From Bacteroidales bacterium UBA1735 (GTDB lineage: Bacteria; Bacteroidota; Bacteroidia; Bacteroidales; Paludibacteraceae), in assembly GCA_002315745.1 (NCBI GenBank), contig DCID01000049.1:4529-26889 (forward strand): a stretch of 22,361 nucleotides of DNA. The letters are read 5' to 3'. The number at the start of each line of letters is the position of its first letter. The stretch's first letter is position 1. Of this stretch, positions 15,718 through 21,969 are shown one piece after another. The notes below the pieces were generated by a model. It searched no databases and was not told where the DNA came from. It was given only the letters and a program-made list of their open reading frames with translations. The position numbers and the translations under genes are program-made.

Positions 15718-16251
15718 TCCTTTCTTTGCTCCCACGCCCGTCTTGACGGATGCGGTAGCCGCTTTCTGCGTCTTCACTTGCTTAGGTGCAGTTTTGGCTT
15801 TTTCTCCTTTTGCTTTCTCGCCCTCTTGCCCGACTGCCTTTTCGCCCTCTTTTCCTTCTTCAATGCTGAAATCGGTGATACCTGCATTAACGAGGATGTT
15901 GTACCAGTTAATCAGTTTGCGGATATCGCTGGGGTACACGCGGTCACGGTCAAAGTTGGTGAGCACGGTGCCAAAATAGGTGCGGATAGCGTCGTTGTCT
16001 GCATTCTTCGCATCGATGGAGGCAGGCTTGAGGCCTTCCTTCTTACCCAGCAAGGTAAGCACTTCGTTGAGCGCTATATCGTCACCATCGGTGTACATAC
16101 AAACCTCCGCAAGAGAGATCACTTTATCGCGTGAGTGAGTGGGCATACGTTTGCCGTCCACTAATGATTCAACGATGAGCATGTTATTGCCACGAGAGAT
16201 GAGCTTGTACAGCCCGGGTTTGCCAGTAATGGCGAGAATAGTCTCAATCAT
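15715..16251 (-). CDS. DUF5606 domain protein
   Basis: 178 residues. Residues 1-~135 match the Bacteroidetes DUF5606 pattern (ILAITGKPGLYKLISRGNNMLIVESL, then KRMPTHSRDKVISLAEVCMYT and VLTLLGKKEG). The last ~45 residues are low complexity, rich in Lys, Ala, Glu and Gly, with repeated GEKA units, and are probably disordered. No signal peptide or membrane span, so cytosolic. Function unknown. It is the first gene of the long minus-strand run and has a strong promoter directly upstream. Its stop codon overlaps a repeat element. Confidence 0.9.
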   Translation of the reverse strand: MIETILAITGKPGLYKLISRGNNMLIVESLVDGKRMPTHSRDKVISLAEVCMYTDGDDIALNEVLTLLGKKEGLKPASIDAKNADNDAIRTYFGTVLTNFDRDRVYPSDIRKLINWYNILVNAGITDFSIEEGKEGEKAVGQEGEKAKGEKAKTAPKQVKTQKAATASVKTGVGAKKG

Positions 16252-16279
16252 AATTGTATAGTTTTACAAAAAAAGCGCA

Positions 16280-16311
16280 CAAAAGTACTACTTTTTTTTG
16301 ATATATGCAAA
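16280..16311 (-). promoter_or_regulatory. Promoter of the DUF5606-nif3-ileS run
   Basis: On the minus strand TTTG (16311-16308), a 20-nt spacer and TACTTTTG (16287-16280). The start of transcription near 16273 gives a leader of ~22 nt. It overlaps the oppositely directed promoter of the CPBP protease. Confidence 0.85.
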
Positions 16312-16327
16312 TAATTTTGTACTTTTG
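16297..16327 (+). promoter_or_regulatory. Promoter of the CPBP protease gene
   Basis: TTTG (16297-16300), a 19-nt spacer and TACTTTTG (16320-16327). Transcription should start near 16334, which rules out an upstream TTG start at 16298. The -33 box lies inside the spacer of the opposite promoter, and the -33 box of that promoter lies inside this spacer. Confidence 0.8.
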
Positions 16328-16345
16328 CACGATTTTTTACTAAAA

Positions 16346-17233
16346 ATGTTGGCATATGTTATGAAAGCAGGTCACTTTGCATCCAGTTCTACGATGGTTC
16401 GTTTGCTACTATGGTTTATGATCATGGTGGTATTGACGATGTTGGTGATGGTGTTTTTTTATGCTTGCCCCGACCATACTTCTACCTCGGCACTTAAGGC
16501 TTTGCAGTTCTTTCAGACCTGCGCTACGTTTTTGATACCGCCTTTTATAGTGGCTTACCTTTTTAGCGAGCGTCCATTAGCGTGGTTAGGTTGGCGGCAA
16601 CCTGCGGTAGGTCGCGAGGCGGTGATGGCCACTGTACTCATCGTGGTAGCCATGCCGGGAATCAATTTGTTGGGGTATTGGAACTCGCAATTATCTTTGC
16701 CTGATTGTTTGGCACCATTAGAGGCTTTCCTCCAGCGGCAGGAAGAAGCCGCTGCGGCATTGACGGAACGTTTCCTCAACGTACGGGGAATGGGTGCGCT
16801 CGCGATCAATATAGTAGTGATGGCGCTCCTACCTGCTTTCGCCGAAGAACTCTCCTTCCGTGGGGTGCTCAATAATATGTTTGCTCCTAGACCTCACCTC
16901 GCGATTTGGCTAACTGCCATCATCTTCTCCGCTATCCACATGCAGTTCTATGGTTTTGTGCCACGTATGCTATTGGGTGCCTTGTTTGGATATATGCTGC
17001 TATGGACGGGTTCGTTGTGGATACCGATACTGATGCATGCGATCAATAATGGCATTGCCGTTGCGTTTTATTACATAGCCTACCAACAAAACATCGACCC
17101 GAACACGATGGATATCATCGGTTCGGGCGATACATTATGGTTAGGGATATTAAGTCTCGTGTTGACGGCTGTCAATATCTATCTTTTTCGCCGTTCGCGA
17201 ACGATGAACAACGCTTCTTCGCGTATATCTTGA
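16346..17233 (+). CDS. CPBP family intramembrane glutamic protease (CAAX-type)
   Basis: 295 residues from ATG 16346; ATG 16361 (MKAGHFASS) is an alternative with a more usual leader length. The polytopic protein has hydrophobic spans near residues 18-42, 52-68, 91-110 and 150-163, then the catalytic core: EELSFRG (Glu167, Glu168), FSAIH (His198) and HAINN (His231, Asn235), the three CPBP motifs. Relatives cleave prenylated or other membrane proteins, and some bacterial ones act in immunity or regulation; the substrate here is unknown. The 3' end overlaps the convergent gene at 17179 by 55 bp, so the two mRNAs are complementary at their ends. The N-terminal start is the only uncertain point. 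Confidence 0.92.
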   Translation: MLAYVMKAGHFASSSTMVRLLLWFMIMVVLTMLVMVFFYACPDHTSTSALKALQFFQTCATFLIPPFIVAYLFSERPLAWLGWRQPAVGREAVMATVLIVVAMPGINLLGYWNSQLSLPDCLAPLEAFLQRQEEAAAALTERFLNVRGMGALAINIVVMALLPAFAEELSFRGVLNNMFAPRPHLAIWLTAIIFSAIHMQFYGFVPRMLLGALFGYMLLWTGSLWIPILMHAINNGIAVAFYYIAYQQNIDPNTMDIIGSGDTLWLGILSLVLTAVNIYLFRRSRTMNNASSRIS

Positions 17234-17601
17234 GGTAGGGCGATATTGCGTAACTGAATTGACCTGCACCAACCTGGTACATCGCGTTCCTGTAGGCTGT
17301 CAAACACTTCCCGTAATTGGTTATTCTGTTCTGTGGTGTAGTTCTCCGGATCTATACCTGCGAGCGCATCCAATTCCTCGTCGTCGTAATAAATGATCTC
17401 GGCATTGGTTTGTAGTAATGTCTCCCGCTCGCAAACGAGGTGCTGCCCGCAACACCCTTCATCAGACGATGTACGATTGACGGATGTACGATTGACGGTT
17501 TCGTCCTTCGCTTCCTCGCTTTTCGCTTCCTTCCGTGCCCGTACTTCAAATAGTACGAGAATGAGCACCCCTAATCCTATGAATAATAGTACCTCGATCA
17601 T
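17179..17601 (-). CDS. Membrane-anchored CCGxHxxCE protein of unknown function
   Basis: 140 residues. One N-terminal span (residues ~3-19, EVLLFIGLGVLILVLFE) is followed by RARKEAK, so the rest is probably cytosolic. Residues 36-45 are VNRTSVNRTS in an acidic linker. The conserved part begins CCGQHLVCERETLL (~50-63), a possible metal site, then EIIYYDDEELDALAG and DVPGWCRSIQLRNIALP. I recall a conserved Bacteroidetes family with this CCGxHxxCE...YYDDEELD layout, sometimes labelled phospholipase without good reason. It follows the four-helix-bundle gene, separated by a TCTAGA array, with no promoter seen between. It overlaps the protease gene by 55 bp tail to tail. Confidence 0.8.
   Translation of the reverse strand: MIEVLLFIGLGVLILVLFEVRARKEAKSEEAKDETVNRTSVNRTSSDEGCCGQHLVCERETLLQTNAEIIYYDDEELDALAGIDPENYTTEQNNQLREVFDSLQERDVPGWCRSIQLRNIALPQDIREEALFIVRERRKR
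17468..17497 (-). repeat. VNRTS repeat, two tandem units in the CCGxHxxCE protein gene
   Basis: Units 17468-17482 and 17483-17497 are identical to each other (GATGTACGATTGACG) and differ from the copies at 5557 and 7850 by one base that keeps Val (GTC for GTA). The peptide is DETVNRTSVNRTSSDEG, directly before the conserved CCGQH part. Confidence 0.9.
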
Positions 17602-17616
17602 ATTTTTCTTGGTTTT

Positions 17617-17696
17617 TCTAGACTTTTCTAGATTTTCTAGAGGTTCTAGAATTTCTAGACCTTCTAGACTATCTAGACAGTCTAGAGTTTCTATAG
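17617..17696. repeat. TCTAGA array 1 (9-bp period)
   Basis: CTAGA recurs eight times, with a first step of 10 bases and then steps of 9; a ninth, degenerate unit reads CTATAG. Usual form is TTCTAGANN. It begins at the stop codon of the four-helix-bundle gene (17691-17693) and ends 15 bp before the start of the next gene. Each TCTAGA is a 6-bp palindrome. Confidence 0.9.
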
Positions 17697-18272
17697 TTTT
17701 CCTTCTTCCTCTAATTTCTTTCTTAGGGCGGTGTTTTCGGCCTTTAGGGCTGCGTTCTCGGCTTCGAGCGCTATGAGACGTTCGTCTTGTCCCTGACGAT
17801 AGCCCGTCCGTGCCGCATACATCCGCTCTTTTAGGCCACCCTGCGTGACAAATTCTTTTTCTAATTGTTTAATATAACTCGTCATCATCTTATCGGTCAT
17901 CTTACACAATGTATAGCCAATATTCGCCATCTCTTCATCTGACCATCTTTGGAAGTAAGGTTGATACTCTTCGACTTTATTATGTTCGCGACAAAAACTC
18001 AACATCTGGTCATAGCGAGGATGCTTAGCGTCCCATAAGGGCAGTTTATGGGCTGGCAAATAATCCCAAAAGTCTTGTTGAAGTTCCTGAATACTGGCGC
18101 GCCCCACATTGAGCAGTTTGAGTTGCATCTCTGTCGAGGTTACCCCATCTACCAACCCTTCAACAATATTTTGCTTGCCAGAACGAGCTGCCTGCACCAT
18201 CTGATCCACAGTCCGATCACCAAACTTAGGCAGAAACCGTTCGCAGAAAGTAAAGGTCAATTGGTAGAGCAC
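17691..18272 (-). CDS. Four-helix-bundle suffix domain protein, main frame (5' end frameshifted)
   Basis: 193 residues from the first usable codon, GTG at 18272 (VLYQLTFTFCERFL). The protein matches the Bacteroidetes 'four helix bundle suffix domain' family: DRTVDQMVQAARSGKQNIVEG and STEMQLKLLNVGRASIQEL are the bundle, related to 23S-intervening-sequence proteins and to Avd of diversity-generating retroelements; DEEMANIGYTLCKMTDKMM and KERMYAARTGYRQGQDERL are the suffix. The last ~25 residues form a leucine-zipper-like coil (LEAENAALKAENTALRKKL). Avd-like bundles form pentamers and bind nucleic acid; the role of this branch is unknown. Relatives start further upstream (DYP...WEELFFYQKADVLYQLT), and exactly that stretch lies upstream but one base out of frame at an A7 run. 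It is bracketed by two TCTAGA arrays. Confidence 0.85.
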   Translation of the reverse strand: MLYQLTFTFCERFLPKFGDRTVDQMVQAARSGKQNIVEGLVDGVTSTEMQLKLLNVGRASIQELQQDFWDYLPAHKLPLWDAKHPRYDQMLSFCREHNKVEEYQPYFQRWSDEEMANIGYTLCKMTDKMMTSYIKQLEKEFVTQGGLKERMYAARTGYRQGQDERLIALEAENAALKAENTALRKKLEEEGKL

Positions 18273-18354
18273 ATTGCTTTTTTTGAAAGAAAAACAACTC
18301 CTCCCACTTTATCTGCGAATGCAGCACCTTAGGGTAATCGTTACTCGTTGCCAT
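18273..18354 (-). other. Out-of-frame N-terminal segment of the four-helix-bundle gene
   Basis: ATG at 18354 reads MATSNDYPKVLHSQIKWEEL then FFFQKK, the expected N-terminus of the family. At an A7 run (18284-18278 on the minus strand) the frame must shift by one base to join SNVLYQLTFTF. With A6 the whole gene would be one frame of ~220 codons. It could be a sequencing or assembly error, a true frameshift, or a slippage site. Confidence 0.75.
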
Positions 18355-18401
18355 GGTTGTAGTGGTTTGGCTTTAAAATTGTTTGTATTGCATTTTTATC
18401 T

Positions 18402-18484
18402 TTCTAGAATCTCTAGATTTTCTAGACTCTCTAGATTTTCTAGGATCTCTAGAATTTCTAGAACTTCTAGGATTTTCTAGAAAA
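18402..18484. repeat. TCTAGA array 2 (9-bp period)
   Basis: Nine CTAGA or CTAGG cores spaced 9 bases apart (last step 10), same style and orientation as array 1. It lies between the promoter and the start of the four-helix-bundle gene, so it would be part of its mRNA leader. Confidence 0.9.
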
Positions 18485-18491
18485 TCGGCTG

Positions 18492-18523
18492 CAAAGGTAC
18501 TGCTTTTTTCCCAAATAAGCAAG
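18492..18523 (-). promoter_or_regulatory. Probable promoter of the four-helix-bundle gene
   Basis: On the minus strand TACCTTTG (18499-18492) is a perfect -7 box; 20 nt upstream is CTTG (18523-18520), one mismatch from TTTG. Transcription from near 18485 would include array 2 in a leader of ~130 nt. Confidence 0.6.
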
Positions 18524-18528
18524 ACTTG

Positions 18529-18549
18529 TCCCGATTTTTCGGGATTTTT
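18529..18549 (+). terminator. Hairpin with T-run between two divergent promoters
   Basis: TCCCGA, TTTT, TCGGGA, then TTTTT. It has the form of a plus-strand intrinsic terminator, but no plus-strand gene ends just before it. It may insulate the parE promoter from upstream transcription or serve as an operator. Confidence 0.45.
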
Positions 18550-18559
18550 CGCTTGATTA

Positions 18560-18591
18560 TTTGCATATATCAGAAAAAAGTTGTACTTTTG
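18560..18591 (+). promoter_or_regulatory. Promoter of parE
   Basis: TTTG (18560-18563), a 20-nt spacer and TACTTTTG (18584-18591) match the phylum consensus exactly. Transcription near 18598 gives a short leader (~17 nt) to the ATG at 18615 and excludes an earlier in-frame start inside the promoter. Confidence 0.88.
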
Positions 18592-18614
18592 CAGCAAATT
18601 TATTTTGGCGTATT

Positions 18615-20519
18615 ATGGCTGAACAAGAAGAAATCAACGTAAAAGCAGCGGAGTATAATGATGATAACATCATCACATTAGACGGATTGGAGCACATCCG
18701 CCGCCGTCCGGGTATGTATATCGGTAAACTCGGCGACGGCAGTCACATGGATGATGGTATATATGTGCTAATTAAAGAAACTATCGATAACTCCATCGAC
18801 GAATACCGTATGGGCGAAGGTAAGGTCATCGAAGTGACCGTGCAAGACGGCAAAGTGCGCGTGCGCGACTATGGTCGTGGTATCCCATTGGGGAAGATGG
18901 TAGATGCGGTATCCATCCTCAATACGGGTGGTAAATATGACTCCAAAGCGTTCAAGAAATCTGTCGGATTGAATGGTGTCGGCACCAAAGCCGTCAACGC
19001 CCTTAGTTCGGAGTTCTATGTACAGTCCTTCCGCGACGGTATGACCCGTTCGGCTTCATTCAAGGCGGGCAAGATTGTAGAGGATTCGGGCGAACAGCCC
19101 TACTCGGGTAACGAGAAACGCGGCACACTCATTGAGTTCACGCCCGACAACTGCAAGGGACTATTCGAGAACTACGCCTTCCGCGACGATTTTATTGAGA
19201 CGATGCTACGCAACTACGCGTACCTCAATACGGGTTTGACACTGGTCTATAACGGCAAAAAGTTCCTTAGTAAGAACGGCCTTTTCGACCTGCTAACAGA
19301 ACGTATGACGGTTGATCCACTCTATCCAATCATCCACATTGTGGGCGAGGATATAGAGATTGCCCTCACGCACACCGACCAGCCTGGCGACGAATATTTC
19401 TCCTTTGTCAATGGTCAATACACCGTGCAGGGTGGAACCCACCAAGCCGCATACCGTGAAGCCATTGGTCGTACCATCAAGGAGTTTTTCAATAAGAACC
19501 AAGAGCTCGCCGATATCCGTAATGGCGTAGTGGGTGCCATTGCTATCAATGTAGAGGAGCCCGTGTTCGAGAGTCAAACGAAGGTCAAACTCGGTTCGAC
19601 CACGATGTCGCCTAATGGCACGCTGACGGTCAATAAATTCGTGAACGACTTCGTCAAACAGCAACTCGATAACGAACTGCACAAGCAGCCCGAGACAGCG
19701 GAGATCATGCTTCAGAAGATTCAGGACTCCGAGAAAGAGCGCAAAGCGATTGCTGCCGTCTCCAAAGGAGCGCGTGAACGCGCCAAGAAGAACCTACTCA
19801 ATAACCCCAAACTGCGTGACTGCCAGATCCACTATAACGACTCCAAACCCGTCAAGTCCGCCAAGGATGCCGATGACGATTTGCGGCAAGATAGTTGTAT
19901 CTTCATCACCGAAGGTTTATCTGCGTCGGGCTCGATCACTAAGAGCCGCGATGTCCGCACCCAAGCCGTTTTCTCACTGCGTGGTAAACCGCTGAACTGC
20001 TTTGGATTAAGTAAGTCCGTGGTCTATGAGAACGAGGAGTTCAACTGTCTCCAGTCCGCGCTGAACATCGAAGATGGTTTGGACGAATTGCGCTATAACA
20101 AAGTGATCATCGCCACCGATGCCGATGTGGACGGTATGCACATCCGTCTACTCATGCTAACCTTCTTCCTGCAGTTCTTCCCTGACCTTGTAAAGAAAGG
20201 GCACGTCTATATCCTCCAAACACCCCTTTTCCGCGTCAAGAACAAGCAGGAGATACGCTACTGCTACAGCGAAGAAGAACGGTTGCAGGCACTGGAGCAA
20301 GTTAAGAACCCCGAGATCACACGATTCAAAGGATTGGGTGAGATATCCCCCGACGAGTTCAAAGGATTCATCGGACACGAGATCCGTCTCGATCAAGTGA
20401 CCCTGCGCAAAGAGGACTCCGTCAACGAACTGCTCGCTTACTACATGGGTAAAAACACCCTTGAACGACAGAACTTCATCATCGACAACCTCGTCATCGA
20501 GGAGGATGCAGTAGAATAG
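18615..20519 (+). CDS. parE: DNA topoisomerase IV subunit B (ParE-type)
   Basis: 634 residues from ATG 18615 (MAEQEEINVKAAEYNDDN). It is the ATPase and TOPRIM subunit of a type IIA topoisomerase that separates linked chromosomes together with ParC, which is not in this window. The GHKL ATPase motifs are ETIDNSIDE (Glu55, Asn59), DYGRGIPLG (85-93) and GLNGVGTKA (118-126). The TOPRIM domain has EGLSAS (Glu433) and DADVD (Asp502, 504, 506). EGLSASGSITKSRD and the ~630-residue length fit the Bacteroidetes ParE type rather than GyrB. It is followed after 4 bp by the CCA-adding enzyme gene, with which it is probably co-transcribed. ParE versus GyrB is well supported but rests on memory of the families. 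Confidence 0.94.
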   Translation: MAEQEEINVKAAEYNDDNIITLDGLEHIRRRPGMYIGKLGDGSHMDDGIYVLIKETIDNSIDEYRMGEGKVIEVTVQDGKVRVRDYGRGIPLGKMVDAVSILNTGGKYDSKAFKKSVGLNGVGTKAVNALSSEFYVQSFRDGMTRSASFKAGKIVEDSGEQPYSGNEKRGTLIEFTPDNCKGLFENYAFRDDFIETMLRNYAYLNTGLTLVYNGKKFLSKNGLFDLLTERMTVDPLYPIIHIVGEDIEIALTHTDQPGDEYFSFVNGQYTVQGGTHQAAYREAIGRTIKEFFNKNQELADIRNGVVGAIAINVEEPVFESQTKVKLGSTTMSPNGTLTVNKFVNDFVKQQLDNELHKQPETAEIMLQKIQDSEKERKAIAAVSKGARERAKKNLLNNPKLRDCQIHYNDSKPVKSAKDADDDLRQDSCIFITEGLSASGSITKSRDVRTQAVFSLRGKPLNCFGLSKSVVYENEEFNCLQSALNIEDGLDELRYNKVIIATDADVDGMHIRLLMLTFFLQFFPDLVKKGHVYILQTPLFRVKNKQEIRYCYSEEERLQALEQVKNPEITRFKGLGEISPDEFKGFIGHEIRLDQVTLRKEDSVNELLAYYMGKNTLERQNFIIDNLVIEEDAVE

Positions 20520-20523
20520 CCCA

Positions 20524-21933
20524 ATGCTCATCCAAGACCCTAAAATACAAGACCCGATTCTGCACCTCGTAGGGGAGGAGGCAGATAAACTCAACCTCGA
20601 GTGCTATGTGATTGGCGGTTGGGTGCGGGACTTGTTGCTTCATCGCGATAGCAAGGATATCGACGTGGTTGTTGTCGGTTCGGGTATCACCTTGGCAGAG
20701 GCGGTGGCTAAGCGGTTGGGCAAGGGCGCGCATCTGTCGGTTTTCAAGACCTATGGCACCGCTCAAGTCAAGCGCGGCGAGGTGGAAGTGGAGTTCGTGG
20801 GCGCACGCCGCGAGAGTTATCAGCACGATAGCCGTAACCCCATTGTCGAGGATGGCACGCTCGAGGAGGATCAGAATAGACGCGACTTCACCATCAATGC
20901 CCTCGCTATCTGCCTCAATGCCAACCGATACGGTGAACTATTAGACCCCTTTGATGGTGTACATGATATGGAGGAGTGCACGATTCGCACGCCCCTCGAT
21001 CCCGCTATTACTTTCTCCGATGACCCACTACGTATGATGCGCGCAATCCGTTTTGCGTCGCAGTTAGGCTTCTGCTTAGACAACGAGACGTTCGATGCCA
21101 TCGCGCGGAACAAGGAACGGATGCATATCATCACCAAGGAACGTATCGTCGATGAACTCAATAAGATCATGCTCTCTCGCCGTCCGTCGGTGGGGTGGTT
21201 ATTGCTTGATAAAACGGGGCTATTGCCCATCATCTTCCCTGAACTGGCTGCCCTAAAGGGCGTCGAGACTAAAGAGGGTCGCGGACATAAGGATGTTTTC
21301 CTCCACACATTACGGGTATTGGATAACCTATCGGAGAAATCGGACAATTTGTGGCTGCGCTGGGCAGCATTGCTGCACGATATCGGTAAACCACGTTCGA
21401 AAGCATGGGAAGATGGGGTAGGATGGACGTTCCGCAATCATAACTACTTGGGCGCACGGATGTTGCCCAAGATCTTCAAGCACATGAAATTGCCGCAGAA
21501 CGAGAAGATGGACTATGTCATTAAGATGGTCGATCTGCATATGCGTCCTATCAACCTCATTGAGGACACCGTGACCGATTCGGCGGTGCGCCGTCTGCTC
21601 TTCGAAGCTGGGGATGATATCGAGGATTTGATGATGCTCTGTGATGCGGATATTACGTCTCGCAATGAGCAGAAAGTGGAGCGGTATCATCGTAACTACG
21701 AGATCCTGCGTCAGAAGATGGTGGACTTAGAGGAACGCGACCGCATCCGTAATTTCCAACCGCCGGTCAAAGGGGAGGAGATTATGCAGTTGCTGCATCT
21801 CGAACCATGTGCCTTGGTGGGCGAACTAAAAAGCGCCATCAAGGAGGCTATCCTCGACGGCGCTATTCATAATGATTATAACGAAGCCCTTGCTTATCTG
21901 TATAAGCTCGCCAAAGAAAAAGGCTTAGTTTAA
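20524..21933 (+). CDS. cca: CCA tRNA nucleotidyltransferase with HD domain
   Basis: 469 residues. It is a class II nucleotidyltransferase that adds or repairs the 3' CCA of tRNA. The head has YVIGGWVRD (Gly31, Gly32, Arg35), the metal-binding DID (Asp45, Asp47), RRDFTINALA and DDPLRMMRAIRFASQLGF, then the neck ERIVDELNKIM. A C-terminal HD domain follows, with LLHDIGK (His285, Asp286) and HNYLGARM; HD-linked CCA enzymes may also remove 2',3'-cyclic phosphates. The ATG at 20524 lies 4 bp after the parE stop codon, so translation is probably coupled. A poly(A) polymerase role cannot be excluded on sequence alone, but CCA activity is more likely in this phylum. Confidence 0.93.
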   Translation: MLIQDPKIQDPILHLVGEEADKLNLECYVIGGWVRDLLLHRDSKDIDVVVVGSGITLAEAVAKRLGKGAHLSVFKTYGTAQVKRGEVEVEFVGARRESYQHDSRNPIVEDGTLEEDQNRRDFTINALAICLNANRYGELLDPFDGVHDMEECTIRTPLDPAITFSDDPLRMMRAIRFASQLGFCLDNETFDAIARNKERMHIITKERIVDELNKIMLSRRPSVGWLLLDKTGLLPIIFPELAALKGVETKEGRGHKDVFLHTLRVLDNLSEKSDNLWLRWAALLHDIGKPRSKAWEDGVGWTFRNHNYLGARMLPKIFKHMKLPQNEKMDYVIKMVDLHMRPINLIEDTVTDSAVRRLLFEAGDDIEDLMMLCDADITSRNEQKVERYHRNYEILRQKMVDLEERDRIRNFQPPVKGEEIMQLLHLEPCALVGELKSAIKEAILDGAIHNDYNEALAYLYKLAKEKGLV

Positions 21934-21935
21934 TA

Positions 21936-21969
21936 GGTTGCCCCTAAGGGGGAAACCTACGGAAGGGGC
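21936..21969. repeat. GGTTGCCC...GGAAACC element, copy 2
   Basis: It fills the 36-bp gap between two convergent genes. Plus strand GGTTGCCCCTAAGGGGGAAA, then CCTACGGAAGGGGCT. CCCC/GGGG and GGTT/AACC pair into a hairpin. It could end transcription from both sides, but there is no T-run. It matches copy 1 at 15683. Confidence 0.7.

Noticed and set aside
16298..16345. TTG start at 16298 for the CPBP protease
   Set aside because: It lies inside the promoter, upstream of the expected transcription start.
18278..18284. Programmed -1 frameshift of the dnaX type at A-AAA-AAG
   Set aside because: The downstream family sequence is in the +1 frame, not the -1 frame, so the classic -1 slip does not join them.
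17617..18484. TCTAGA arrays as CRISPR arrays or as coding SR-repeat proteins
   Set aside because: Period is only 9 bp with no spacers, and the SRxSR open frames on the plus strand simply translate the repeat, with no leader or conserved domain.
18561..18614. Start at 18561 for parE
   Set aside because: It lies inside the -33 box; ATG 18615 fits the family and the promoter.
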